A stretch of DNA of 64,000 bases from Treponema bryantii NK4A124 (GCF_000421345.1 NZ_ATWV01000001.1:248001-312000); one strand, 5' to 3'. Numbered from the stretch's first letter, positions 52,449 to 61,635 are shown. Notes: generated by a model from the sequence alone, not told the origin. Numbers and translations: made by a program.

Positions 52449-53837
52449 CTAAAAATCCGTATTGCAAACTATATGCATTTCTTTTCCGCTTGTCGGGTGG
52501 CGGAAGGTAATTTCTGCAGCATGAAGCATAAGCCGCTGTCCATTCTCACAATGACCATAAAGAGAATCTCCAACAATAGGAAGCCCAAGTCCACCAAGCT
52601 CTACCGGGCAGCTTGCAGCCAGCCTCAGCTGATGTGTACGGCCGGTCAATGGAGAGAACTCAATGCGGGTTACCTGTTTTACCTCGCCTGTTGTGCTGCA
52701 GGAAAGTTTTTCTACCCCAACTTTTTTCCACTCAGTAATTCCAAGCTTTCCATTTTCTGCATCGTAAATCTGATGCGGTCTGTTTTCTGTGTCCAGTCGG
52801 AAAGGCAGTTCAGTATGTCCTTCAGGTTTTCCGCGGAGAATGCCATCCAAAAGGGCAATATATTTTTTGTGTACAAGACCTGAAGCAAACTCTTCATTCA
52901 TTGCAATATGAGTTTTCTTATTCAGAGCCATAATGAGTATTCCGGATGTTTCCATATCAAGCCTGTGAACAGCAGGCTGAGCAGGTGCCTCCGGAAAAAG
53001 TTTTCGCAGTCTTGTTTCCACACAATCCTGCTTTTCTTCCCCTTTTCCTGGCACAGATAAAAGGCCTCCTGGTTTATTTACAATAACAAGGTCACTGTCC
53101 CGGTATAAAATCTCAAGCCCAAGAATGTCAGGCAGAATATAGCCACAGCGTTCATCACAGGGAGTATATGAAGTACCGTTTTTTTTATGAGCAGTATCGC
53201 GTCCGTAATAAACTTCATCCATGCTTACCGGTTCAAGTCCATGGGCAAAAGCGTAACTTAAAAGCTTTGGTGCACAGCAGTCGCCGGTACCTGTAGGCGG
53301 AAGATGACCATTATGCCGGTTGATTATTGCATTAAGAGAAATCTTTTTCCCGTCAAATCGAATAAACTCATAAAGTGAAAAAACTTTTCTAAGAGAAGCA
53401 TCTGTAAGGGCTGTACGTTCAGTTATTAAAGTTTGTCTTTCTGTGGAATATTTATTAACTAACGTTAGTTTGTTTATCTGATCTGTAAGCTGATGGATTT
53501 TAAAATCATTTTCTTCAAGGGCTGCTTCAATTTTTTCTGAAGAAACGATAGAAGGAACAAAGATTGATTTTTCTGTAAAAAGTTTTTCCAGTGAGACTGC
53601 AGCCTTAAGTTCTTTATTATTACCACTGACTGCATAAAGGACAACCCGCCGTCCACTCTTCTCTTGTCCGTCACAGCCAGTTTCCCAGCAAACAAGAGCT
53701 CCGATCATAAGCCCCTGCCCTTTACGCTCCAGACTTTCCCGCCCGCACTGCTTAAGTTCTACATCCCCCTTCTCGATCAAAGAAATGAGTTTGTTGCAGT
53801 AATGTCGGGCAGACTCCTGGGGAAAAGGGGGAAACAT
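52449..53837 (-). CDS. RluA-family rRNA/tRNA pseudouridine synthase
   Basis: 462 residues. The catalytic domain (~240-462) has VIVNKPGGLLSVPGKG, HRLDMETSGILIMA with the catalytic Asp, and GRTHQLRLAA. The first ~235 residues are an unusual N-terminal extension with a helical, charged middle and no S4 motif seen; such extensions occur in a RluA subgroup. Target uridine cannot be predicted. It starts 15 bases after the rpiA stop, so the two may be cotranscribed. Confidence 0.88.
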   Translation of the reverse strand: MFPPFPQESARHYCNKLISLIEKGDVELKQCGRESLERKGQGLMIGALVCWETGCDGQEKSGRRVVLYAVSGNNKELKAAVSLEKLFTEKSIFVPSIVSSEKIEAALEENDFKIHQLTDQINKLTLVNKYSTERQTLITERTALTDASLRKVFSLYEFIRFDGKKISLNAIINRHNGHLPPTGTGDCCAPKLLSYAFAHGLEPVSMDEVYYGRDTAHKKNGTSYTPCDERCGYILPDILGLEILYRDSDLVIVNKPGGLLSVPGKGEEKQDCVETRLRKLFPEAPAQPAVHRLDMETSGILIMALNKKTHIAMNEEFASGLVHKKYIALLDGILRGKPEGHTELPFRLDTENRPHQIYDAENGKLGITEWKKVGVEKLSCSTTGEVKQVTRIEFSPLTGRTHQLRLAASCPVELGGLGLPIVGDSLYGHCENGQRLMLHAAEITFRHPTSGKEMHIVCNTDF

Positions 53838-53852
53838 TTACGGGGCAATTCC

Positions 53853-54578
53853 TTATTTAAGGTTTCTGATTTCTACAGAACCGTCTTCTTTTGAAATAAA
53901 TACAATCGGTTTATTCTGGGTAAAGAGACCTGTTTCAACTACACCAACGATAGAATTGATTTTAGTTTCCATCTCAGGAACGTTAATAGGCTCCTTCCAG
54001 GTACAGTCGAGAATCTGATTTCCGTTATCTGTAATTACTGGACCAGCCTTGCGAACACCTTCACGAAGAACTGCAGTTGCACCAAGTGCTGCAAGAGCAT
54101 TCATTACAGGAACTCTTGCATCACCGATAATTTCTACCGGAACCGGGAACTTAGTACCGATTGTCTGAACAGACTTAGAAGAATCAGCAATTACAACAAA
54201 AATCTTAGCATTGTATTCAACAATCTTTTCGCGAACATGTGCTGCACCGCCACCCTTAATACAGTTACAGTCTGGATCAACTTCGTCTGCTCCGTCAATT
54301 GCAAGATCAAGCTGACCACCGATAATTCTGTCATTCATAGAATAAACAGGAATACCGTAATCCTGGCAGGCATTCTGTGTCTGAAAGCTGGTTACTACAG
54401 CTTTTACATCCTTTAGAGTGCCGTCTGCAATACGTTCTGCAAGGCGTTTTACAGCAGGCATGGCAGTTGAACCTGTTCCAAGACCAATTTTCATGCCGCT
54501 GAAAATCAAGCCTTTTTCAATAAGTGTATCAATGGCAGTGTTTGCAACAAGTGTTTTCTGTTCTGATTGTGAAAGCAT
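53853..54578 (-). CDS. rpiA: Ribose-5-phosphate isomerase A
   Basis: 241 residues. Interconverts ribose-5-phosphate and ribulose-5-phosphate. Signatures: GLGTGSTAMPAV, DGADEVDPDCNCIKGGGAAHVREKIVE, and VVIADSSKSV. The ATG at 54578 is used because GAGGAA lies six bases before it; the longer frame from 54617 translates the tail of a palindromic repeat (MFQGLKYNN). Confidence 0.95.
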   Translation of the reverse strand: MLSQSEQKTLVANTAIDTLIEKGLIFSGMKIGLGTGSTAMPAVKRLAERIADGTLKDVKAVVTSFQTQNACQDYGIPVYSMNDRIIGGQLDLAIDGADEVDPDCNCIKGGGAAHVREKIVEYNAKIFVVIADSSKSVQTIGTKFPVPVEIIGDARVPVMNALAALGATAVLREGVRKAGPVITDNGNQILDCTWKEPINVPEMETKINSIVGVVETGLFTQNKPIVFISKEDGSVEIRNLK

Positions 54579-54603
54579 ATTATTCCTCGTGTTATTATAT
54601 TTA

Positions 54604-54658
54604 AGACCCTGAAACAAGTTCAGGGTGACCTGTCATGCTGAACTTGTTTCAGCATCTA
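54604..54658. repeat. Two palindromic repeats, family D
   Basis: AGACCCTGAAACAAGTTCAGGGTGACC and GTCATGCTGAACTTG...CAGCATCTA. The final CTA (54656-54658) is the TAG stop of aroDE. Fills the rpiA-aroDE spacer. Confidence 0.9.
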
Positions 54659-56158
54659 TACTGTTTCATAATCCTGACCCGTAAACAGCTTAAACTGTTC
54701 ATAGGCCTGATATTCAAGCATTTTATATCCGTTACATACACGGCAGCCCGCAATTGCAGCTCTTTTCATAACCGGCGTTGTAGAAGGCTCATAAATAATA
54801 TCAAAGAGCAGTTCATTACCCCTGAAATCATAAAAATGAATCGGGTCATTCTCTGCATTACTAGGTCCAGTAGAATTCATACCTACAGAAGTAGTCTGAA
54901 CAATAAGGTTTGAGTACTCATCGAGTTTTGCTATGCAATGCGGATCAAGCTGGCAGTAATTAAAACCATACTTCTCTGCAAGCTGAGCCGCTGTTTCTAT
55001 TGTACGGTTGAAAATACAAACACGCGCTCCCATCTGTTTAAGTACATATACAATCGCCTTAGCTGCACCACCGGCACCAATAACTGCAACCTTCTTATGC
55101 TTAATTTTTACAGGCCCAAGAAACTCTTCCAGTGCGCGTCGGAAGCCAGGTGCATCAGTATTATAACCAAGCCATTTATTATTTTTTCGTACGATAGTAT
55201 TGCAGGCTCCAATCTGAGCAACCTCGGGAGACTGCTCATGAAGATAATACATCACCGATTCTTTATGAGGAATTGTTACAGAAAGACCTTTTACACCAAT
55301 TCCCTCACAGAAAGAAAGAGTATCAGATATCAAAGGTGAACGGAAAGGAATATAGACTGCATTCATTTTTTTTGCAGCGTAACCTTTATTATGAATCTCA
55401 GGGCTTGAAGTTTTTACAAGAGGCCAGCCTGTAATTCCATAAAGAGTTGTATCCTGATTGATTGATTTAAAGTGATACATATCATTCAGGGTAATCGGAT
55501 CTATATGACCAATTGCCTTAGTATTTTCAATAACCTCTTCCGGCGAAACATAAGTAAGAAAGGAATTAGTACGACTGGCAAGAACGCGAGATGGAAAACC
55601 TTCCGGCCCCATAGCACAAAGAATATGCTCATACTGGGTCATTGCCTCACCTTCCCTAAGAAGATTCAAAACATCCGAAAGGGAATGAGGCATAAAAGCA
55701 ATCTTTGGAATTTCATAACCGGTCTTACGCATTATATCGCAGCGCTCACGGATATTCAAAATCGGCTCAGTCATATTATGACAGCTTCTGATGATTCTAA
55801 CACCAAAGGCCATTGCCGCATCCTGAATACTTGGAATATGAAAGTCCTCTTCAAAATCTACAAAAGCAAAGTTTTTTGATTTATCCGGATTTGCAAAAGC
55901 AAGGGCACGGGCAAAAAGATTTGTTCGTGCAAAGTCACCACCGGTAAACTGACCTCCGTCAATATCACGTCTGATTGTAAGAATACAAGGCTGATATATC
56001 ATTGCCGGAAAGCGGCGGGCAGAAAGCTGCTCATCTTCATTAAGATGATCAACACGCAGCTCTACTAAATCAATATATTTTTCATACTTCTTTACAAGCC
56101 TAAGATTCTCTTCGAGAGTCTTACCTGTAAGTGTCATGCATACCAGCGGCTGATTCAT
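54656..56158 (-). CDS. aroDE: Bifunctional 3-dehydroquinate dehydratase (type I) / shikimate dehydrogenase
   Basis: 500 residues. The AroD part (~1-215) has ELRVDHL, CILTIRRDIDGGQF, the catalytic His in IRSCHN, and the Schiff-base Lys in PKIAFMP. The AroE part (~235-500) has TSSPEIHNKGYA, VTIPHKE, YNTDAPGFRRAL, the NADP loop VIGAGGAAKAIVYVL and FNRTIE. It performs shikimate pathway steps 3 and 4. Such fusions also occur in plants, Chlamydia and other treponemes. Its stop codon is the first triplet of a repeat. Confidence 0.96.
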   Translation of the reverse strand: MNQPLVCMTLTGKTLEENLRLVKKYEKYIDLVELRVDHLNEDEQLSARRFPAMIYQPCILTIRRDIDGGQFTGGDFARTNLFARALAFANPDKSKNFAFVDFEEDFHIPSIQDAAMAFGVRIIRSCHNMTEPILNIRERCDIMRKTGYEIPKIAFMPHSLSDVLNLLREGEAMTQYEHILCAMGPEGFPSRVLASRTNSFLTYVSPEEVIENTKAIGHIDPITLNDMYHFKSINQDTTLYGITGWPLVKTSSPEIHNKGYAAKKMNAVYIPFRSPLISDTLSFCEGIGVKGLSVTIPHKESVMYYLHEQSPEVAQIGACNTIVRKNNKWLGYNTDAPGFRRALEEFLGPVKIKHKKVAVIGAGGAAKAIVYVLKQMGARVCIFNRTIETAAQLAEKYGFNYCQLDPHCIAKLDEYSNLIVQTTSVGMNSTGPSNAENDPIHFYDFRGNELLFDIIYEPSTTPVMKRAAIAGCRVCNGYKMLEYQAYEQFKLFTGQDYETV

Positions 56159-56171
56159 TACAATCCCTTCT

Positions 56172-56233
56172 TGTCATGCTGAACTTGGTTCAGCATCTAT
56201 AACCTGAGATTCCGAAACAAGTTCGGAATGACG
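56172..56233. repeat. Two palindromic repeats, family D
   Basis: GTCATGCTGAACTTGGTTCAGCATCTA and GATTCCGAAACAAGTTCGGAATGACG, filling the gap between the PASTA gene stop and the aroDE start. Confidence 0.88.
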
Positions 56234-56239
56234 TTTTTT

Positions 56240-57331
56240 TTAATTAACAGTCTTTTTAGAAACTACCTTATTTACAACTGTAAGTTCAAGTCTTGTTCCC
56301 TTTGGAACAGCATAAGGTACAGTTACAGTTCCACCCGGATGATTAAAGCTGAGCAGAGTATAAGAATTTCCTTCTGCAGGATAAGCTTCTATCTTCATTG
56401 GAACAGGGTATGGATAATCTGCAACCTTTTCCTCATAGATTCCGTAAATATTGTCGTTGTACTCTCCAGCAGGCAAAGCCATTTCAAGAGTTACACGGGT
56501 ATAGTTTGGAATAAACTCATCTTCAAAGGCCTGCTGGTCTACAACAGTGCCAGGCTTTTCATCATCACTTGCCTTATGGGATGTAATATCAAATACCAGT
56601 TTGCTGCGGGTAATAATCTGAAGAAGGTCATTAACAGTCTGGCCAATAAGATATGGAGCCTTTGTATTTTCAAAATTAGGACCACGGCTTACAACAAGCT
56701 GAACTGTAACAGGCTCAGAGATTCTGGTTCCTGCAGGCGGATCCTGTTCGAGGATTGTTCCGGCATCAGAAGCATCTGGTTTATACTCAGGTTCTGCAAG
56801 CACGATAAGAGGTTTTGTAGAACCTGCAAAAAGAGTCTGAAGTTTCATACGAAGGTCTTCAATATTCATGCCTGTATATTCATCAACCTTATCTACAATA
56901 ACACCACGGCTTACAACAAGAGAAACACGGCTGTAACCTTTTACGATTGCACCTGCATCCGGAGACTGGTCAAGGATAGTTCCTTCATCACCAGGAATAT
57001 CTGAATAGCGCAAACTGATTTTCGGATAAAGCTCCTTTACCTGCATTTCAAGTAAAGCATCTTCAAGCTTTTTTCCTTCAACATTTGGAACAAGAACTTT
57101 TTCCGGCCCCTTTACGTTCATAAAGAAAATTGCAAAGGCGGCAAAGCACATAAGTGCAAAGGCACAAAGACAGATTATAAGGAAGGCAGGAATGCTTGAC
57201 TGAAATTTATCATAAGATTCAGAAAATTTAACAGTAAGCTGCGGCTTCTTTCTGTTTTTGAATAAGTTTTTGATTTTTGAAGCCCCTGATTCTTTTTTAT
57301 CCTCAGTTTCGTAATCTTTGTAATCGTCCAT
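56240..57331 (-). CDS. Membrane-anchored PASTA-domain protein without kinase domain
   Basis: 363 residues. A charged cytosolic N-terminus (~1-48), one membrane helix (~49-72), then three PASTA repeats: VPNVEGKKLEDALLEMQ, EYTGMNIEDLRMKLQ and APYLIGQTVNDLLQII. Each is followed by a GTILDQSP/GTILEQDP/GTVVDQQ-like strand and VSRG. The end is a longer beta-rich segment. PASTA domains bind peptidoglycan fragments. It is in line with def and fmt. GAGG before the ATG. Confidence 0.9.
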   Translation of the reverse strand: MDDYKDYETEDKKESGASKIKNLFKNRKKPQLTVKFSESYDKFQSSIPAFLIICLCAFALMCFAAFAIFFMNVKGPEKVLVPNVEGKKLEDALLEMQVKELYPKISLRYSDIPGDEGTILDQSPDAGAIVKGYSRVSLVVSRGVIVDKVDEYTGMNIEDLRMKLQTLFAGSTKPLIVLAEPEYKPDASDAGTILEQDPPAGTRISEPVTVQLVVSRGPNFENTKAPYLIGQTVNDLLQIITRSKLVFDITSHKASDDEKPGTVVDQQAFEDEFIPNYTRVTLEMALPAGEYNDNIYGIYEEKVADYPYPVPMKIEAYPAEGNSYTLLSFNHPGGTVTVPYAVPKGTRLELTVVNKVVSKKTVN

Positions 57332-57358
57332 ATTTTCCTCTATATAAAAACTGATTTT

Positions 57359-58309
57359 CTATTGTAGCACGGTACCGAGAAAATTTCTCGCCCCATTCAT
57401 AAAACTTTTATAATCCATGGCATTTTTTCCCTGACGCTGTAGTTTTCGCACTGCAAGCAGTCCATCACCTGTCTGAATAAGAATACCTTCTGATTTTGAA
57501 AAATCTATAACTTTTCCAGCCTCTGACTGTTCTGACTTGCTTTCAACAGTTTTTGCCTCAAGGATTTTTAGAGGTGCTCCGTTTTCCATGCACCAGCAGC
57601 CAGGCTCCGGATAGTAGGCACGGATTTTTGCTTCAATTACAGAAGCAGGTTCGCTCCAGTTAATTTTTGCATCCTCTTTTTTAATGATTCCTGTATAAGA
57701 GGCTTCTCCACTCTGTGGAGTACCAGCAGGAAGTTTACCTGCAGCACAAGTCTCTTTTATAACTTCGCAGATAAGGCGGGCACCTTCTTCTGCAGAGTAA
57801 TTCAAGAGAGATTCTGTAGTTTCTGTGCCATTAAGGTCAACATGAGTCTGGGCAAGAATATCACCTTCGTCCATTTTAAGGCTGAGAGTCTGGACTGTAA
57901 CGGCAGTTTCTTTATCGCGATTAAGTATTGCAGCAGGAACCGGAGTACAGCCTCTGTATTTTGGCAGAAGAGATGGATGAAGATTGATTCCACCAAGCGG
58001 AAAAAGCGCCAGAAATTTTGGGCCAAAAATATGTCCATAAGCAAAGCTTACAAGAAGGTCTGCACCAAGAGGGCTGATTGATTCACGAGCCGCGCTGTCC
58101 AAATGCTCTGGTGTAAAAACAGGAAGGCCTTTTTCAATTGCAAAGGCTGCTACCGGAGTCGGAATCAGATCCCTATGACGGCCTTTTGCAGAAGGCGGAT
58201 TAGACAGCACACCTGCAATTTCAAAAGCACAGGCGCTTTGTGCTTCATAGAGTCTTTCAAGTGTCAGACGAGCCGCTTCAGGACTTCCTGCAAATAAAAC
58301 CTTAATCAT
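57359..58309 (-). CDS. fmt: Methionyl-tRNA formyltransferase
   Basis: 316 residues. Formylates initiator Met-tRNA. INLHPSLLPKYRGCTPVPAAI and MDEGDILAQ are the formyltransferase signatures; the C-terminal domain (~205-316) has YTGIIKKEDAKINW and GDGLLAVRKLQRQGKNAM. AGGA overlapping the def stop precedes the ATG. Paired with def, whose product removes the formyl group. Confidence 0.95.
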   Translation of the reverse strand: MIKVLFAGSPEAARLTLERLYEAQSACAFEIAGVLSNPPSAKGRHRDLIPTPVAAFAIEKGLPVFTPEHLDSAARESISPLGADLLVSFAYGHIFGPKFLALFPLGGINLHPSLLPKYRGCTPVPAAILNRDKETAVTVQTLSLKMDEGDILAQTHVDLNGTETTESLLNYSAEEGARLICEVIKETCAAGKLPAGTPQSGEASYTGIIKKEDAKINWSEPASVIEAKIRAYYPEPGCWCMENGAPLKILEAKTVESKSEQSEAGKVIDFSKSEGILIQTGDGLLAVRKLQRQGKNAMDYKSFMNGARNFLGTVLQ

Positions 58310-58320
58310 TCGATTCTATC

Positions 58321-58896
58321 CTACTTTGCTTTTTTAGCTTCCTTAGCAGCAAGCTTAGCCGCAATCTTGCGGGCTTTGGCTTCTTTTTCGCGGGCTTTTT
58401 CTGCAGCACGCTCTGCACGTTTTTTAAACTGTGCTTCTGTTTTATCTGCAAAAGCCTTGTCGCCGCGGTCTATATACAAAATACCATCGAGGTGGTCGTA
58501 TTCATGCTGAATGATACGGGCAAGAAGTCCATCTGCTTCCAGAGTAAATGGACGGCCCTTTTCGTTTAGAGCCTGAACAGTTACGCGTACAGGACGTGTA
58601 ATAGATTCATATACCTGTGGAATACTCAAACAGCCCTCTTCATATTCACCAACCTCTTCCGAAGTTTTGATAATCTGAGGATTAATAAATACACGCTTAA
58701 CATCATCATCTGCCATGGCAACAAACATACGGAGGCTTAAGCCAACCTGCGGAGCAGCAAGACCTACTCCGTTTGCTTCAATCATGGTTTCAAACATATC
58801 TTCTGCAAGCTTTCTGATTTCGTCATTTACTTCGGCAACAGGTTCTGCCTTCTGACGTAAAATCTCTTCGCCGAGCTTTGTTATTTCAAGAATCAT
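58321..58896 (-). CDS. def: Peptide deformylase with basic C-terminal tail
   Basis: 191 residues. Metal site motifs: GVGLAAPQVG, EEGCLSIPQVYE and IQHEYDHLDG. After the core (~155) comes a Lys/Ala/Arg/Glu-rich helical tail of ~35 residues (KKRAERAAEKAREKEAKARK...), longer than usual for the family and able to contact RNA or the ribosome, which is inference. The ATG overlaps the hisD stop by four bases. Confidence 0.95.
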   Translation of the reverse strand: MILEITKLGEEILRQKAEPVAEVNDEIRKLAEDMFETMIEANGVGLAAPQVGLSLRMFVAMADDDVKRVFINPQIIKTSEEVGEYEEGCLSIPQVYESITRPVRVTVQALNEKGRPFTLEADGLLARIIQHEYDHLDGILYIDRGDKAFADKTEAQFKKRAERAAEKAREKEAKARKIAAKLAAKEAKKAK

Positions 58897-60260
58897 TTTT
58901 CACCTCTTATGCGGGCTGCACGGGCATGACCTGCAAGACCTTCAGAATCTCCAAGATAACCTGCAGCAGCAGTTGATTTAAGAGTTCCAGGCTTGCCCTT
59001 TTCGGCACGCAGAGTTGTAACAGTCTTAAGGAAGTTTCTTACGCTGAGGCCGCCTGTATAGTGAGCCGCTCCCGAAGTTGGAAGTGTGTGATTAAGACCA
59101 GCTGCATAATCACCAAGAACCTCTGCAGAATAGTGACCGATAAAGAGTGAACCGTAGTTGTGAACAGCCTTTTCAATTTTATTGCGCAGGCTTCCCTCTT
59201 CCATTGCAAGCTCAAGGTGCTCTGGAGCCTTTTTATTAGCAATTTCAATTGCTTCTTCAAGTTTATCTACAATGATGATTTTTCCGTAAGTATCAATACT
59301 CTGGCGGGCAACAGCCTTTGTTGTAAGAGTTTCAAGCTGATTTTCAATAGCCTCACTTACCTTTGAAGCAAAATCCATATCATCAGTTACAAGAATTGGC
59401 TGGGCAACTACATCGTGCTCTGCCTGAGCCAGAAGATCTGCGGCAACCCATTCAGGATTTGCAGATTTATCGGCAATAATCATAACCTCTGTAGGACCTG
59501 CAATCATATCAATTCCAACAACGCCGTAAACAGCTTTCTTAGCAGAGGCTACAAATTTATTTCCAGGGCCAACAATTACGTCTACCTTTGGCACACTCTC
59601 AGTACCATAAGCCATAGCACCGATTGCCTGAGAACCGCCGACAGCATAAAGGTGATTTACACCGCAGATATAGGCAGCAGCCATGATTCCTTCATCAGCA
59701 TAAGGCTTACCGCCTACAAATGCCTTGCCGGGAATTCCGCTTCCAGACTTTCCGGCCTTTACCTTGTCATCAGGGTGAACACGAGGAGGTGTACACATAA
59801 TTACATTTGGAACACCTGCTGCAACTGCAGGAGTTACTGTCATGATTACTGTAGAAACCAGAGGGAAACGACCGGCAGGAACGTAGCAGCCTGCGGTGTC
59901 TACAGGAATTGTCTTCTGGCCGGTAAAGAGTCCCGGTTCAAGTTCTTCTTCAAAATCCTTAAATGATTTTTTCTGAAGCTTTGCAAAGCGGAGGGCCAGG
60001 TCGTGTGAATAAACGATGGCGTCGTAAACATCGCGCTTTTCTATTCTGAGTTTTTCTGCGGCTGCCTGGAGTTCTTCCTGAGGAACCTCAAACTGAGCAG
60101 GAACTGCAACATCAAATTTCTGTCCATAAAGACGGAGAGCGGCATCTCCGCGTTTCTGAACCTCTTCGAGTACCGAAGTTACAACCTCGTTCGACTCGCC
60201 GAAGGCACGGCCCTTAAAAAAATCGGGCTCGACATCTGCATATTTCTGTATATTAATCAT
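58893..60260 (-). CDS. hisD: Histidinol dehydrogenase
   Basis: 455 residues. Last step of histidine synthesis. Motifs: PVDTAGCYVPAGRFPLVSTVIMT, VGPGNKFVASAKKAVYG, MIAGPTEVMIIAD, LLAQAEHD, and GLNHTLPTSGAAHYTGGLSV. The ATG at 60260 (MINIQKYADVEPDFF) has AAGGAG seven bases before it. The longer frame from 60320 adds VHVMLNLFQHLSRSFT, which is a translated repeat and not part of the protein. It overlaps def. Confidence 0.95.
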   Translation of the reverse strand: MINIQKYADVEPDFFKGRAFGESNEVVTSVLEEVQKRGDAALRLYGQKFDVAVPAQFEVPQEELQAAAEKLRIEKRDVYDAIVYSHDLALRFAKLQKKSFKDFEEELEPGLFTGQKTIPVDTAGCYVPAGRFPLVSTVIMTVTPAVAAGVPNVIMCTPPRVHPDDKVKAGKSGSGIPGKAFVGGKPYADEGIMAAAYICGVNHLYAVGGSQAIGAMAYGTESVPKVDVIVGPGNKFVASAKKAVYGVVGIDMIAGPTEVMIIADKSANPEWVAADLLAQAEHDVVAQPILVTDDMDFASKVSEAIENQLETLTTKAVARQSIDTYGKIIIVDKLEEAIEIANKKAPEHLELAMEEGSLRNKIEKAVHNYGSLFIGHYSAEVLGDYAAGLNHTLPTSGAAHYTGGLSVRNFLKTVTTLRAEKGKPGTLKSTAAAGYLGDSEGLAGHARAARIRGEK

Positions 60261-60275
60261 TGTAAAACTCCTTGA

Positions 60276-60342
60276 TAGATGCTGAAACAAGTTCAGCATG
60301 ACGTGTACAGTTTTTGTCACCCTGAACTTGTTTCAGGGTCTA
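60276..60342. repeat. Two palindromic repeats, family D
   Basis: TAGATGCTGAAACAAG...CATGACG and GTCACCCTGAACTTG...CAGGGTCTA. The last CTA (60340-60342) is the TAG stop of the HisA-HisIE gene. Lies between that gene and hisD. Confidence 0.9.
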
Positions 60343-61635
60343 CTTTTCTTTGTGACGTTTATCTAATTCATCATATACGTCATTCCAGGTTACGCCTTCT
60401 TTGTACATCAGCACGTTTACAAAATAAATAAGGTCGGCTGCTTCCCAGATAACCTCGTCGCGGCCATCTGCCTCGCACAATTCTTCTGCTTCTTCTTCAA
60501 CCTTTTCGCGAACACGCTTTGCGTCCAGGGTTGCTGTATAGCTGCCCGGTTTTGGATTTGCAAAACGGTCTGCAATAATATTGTAAAGGCGTCCCATGCT
60601 CGATTTTTCGCCAGGGTCACTTGTAAAGCAGGTCCAGCTTCCGGTATGGCAGCTAGGTCCAACAGGAAGAACTGTTGCAAGAATACAGTCACGGTCGCAG
60701 TCAGCACGCATGCGCACTAACTGAAGGAAATTTCCGCTTGTCTCGCCCTTTGTCCAAAGCTCATTTCTTGAACGGCTCCAGAAGGTAAGCTTACCGCATT
60801 CAAAGCTTTTTCTTACAGCCTGCTCATTTGCATAGCCCTGCATAAGAACATCCCCGTTTACACTCTGTGCAATTACAGGAATCAAAGGCATTTTGTCAAA
60901 ATCAAGGCAGGCAACAAAAGAATCTGTAAGATTAACCTTATTTGTATACAAGGCCATTCCAAGCTGAACATCACAGTGCAGCTTTTCAAGCTCGCGGATT
61001 TCTTCAACGCTTGAAATACCGCCTGCCGCAACAACACGGCAATGAACTGCCTCGCGCAACTGGCGGACATAATCCATGTTTGTGCCCTGCATGCAGCCTT
61101 CTTTTTCAACACAGGTGAAAAGAAGCTCAGAACAGAACTTTTCGGCCTGTTTTGCACCTTCAATCAAAGGAATATCAACAGTTTCGGTCCAGCCCTTTAC
61201 GGCAATTTTTCCGTTTATAGCATCTACAGAAATGATGATTCTGTCTTTACCGATTGCAGCAGCAAGTTCGTTCAAAAAGTCTTCATTCAAAACCGACTCG
61301 CCAGGCTGAGGATTAGCTTTCCATGCGCTTGAACCGATAATAACTTTTTCTGCGCCAAGGCTGATAAGCTCGCGGGCTCTTTTTACAGTGCGGATTCCTC
61401 CTCCTGTACGAACGTTTCCATGATGGAGAAGTGATTTTAAAAGAGGGGTATTTACAGTGTTTCCCTTTGCATCAACATTTCCAAGAGCTGCATCAAGATC
61501 AATTACAGCAACTTCGCCATACATGTCAAACTGGCTGATAAGTGCATCAGCGTCATCACGCTGCAAAACCAGTTCCTTGCCGTTCTTAAGCTGAACGACA
61601 TGTCCGTTTTTCAAATCAATAGAAGCTATTACCAT
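60340..61635 (-). CDS. hisA-hisIE: Trifunctional HisA-HisI-HisE fusion
   Basis: 431 residues. HisA (~1-240): ASIDLKNGHVVQL, VRTGGGIRTVKRA, ISVDAINGKIAVKGW and VAAGGISSVEEI. HisI (~245-345): LMQGYANEQAVRKSFECGKLTFWSRSR, MRADCDRDCI with the metal Asp/Cys set, and SCHTGSWTCF. HisE (~345-431): REKVEEEAEEL, EVIWEAADLIYFVNVLM. So one chain carries steps 2, 3 and 4 of histidine synthesis; hisD follows. A promoter TTGTAT-N17-TAATAT ends six bases before the ATG. Confidence 0.93.
   Translation of the reverse strand: MVIASIDLKNGHVVQLKNGKELVLQRDDADALISQFDMYGEVAVIDLDAALGNVDAKGNTVNTPLLKSLLHHGNVRTGGGIRTVKRARELISLGAEKVIIGSSAWKANPQPGESVLNEDFLNELAAAIGKDRIIISVDAINGKIAVKGWTETVDIPLIEGAKQAEKFCSELLFTCVEKEGCMQGTNMDYVRQLREAVHCRVVAAGGISSVEEIRELEKLHCDVQLGMALYTNKVNLTDSFVACLDFDKMPLIPVIAQSVNGDVLMQGYANEQAVRKSFECGKLTFWSRSRNELWTKGETSGNFLQLVRMRADCDRDCILATVLPVGPSCHTGSWTCFTSDPGEKSSMGRLYNIIADRFANPKPGSYTATLDAKRVREKVEEEAEELCEADGRDEVIWEAADLIYFVNVLMYKEGVTWNDVYDELDKRHKEK

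Noticed and set aside
60261-60320. N-terminal extension of hisD
   Set aside because: The residues VHVMLNLFQHLS are a translated palindromic repeat; a strong AAGGAG site supports the start at 60260. The same reasoning removes extensions of manA and rpiA.
1736-60342. Dispersed repeats as remnants of insertion sequences
   Set aside because: Copies are short palindromes without transposase fragments or consistent target duplications; they fit REP-like elements.
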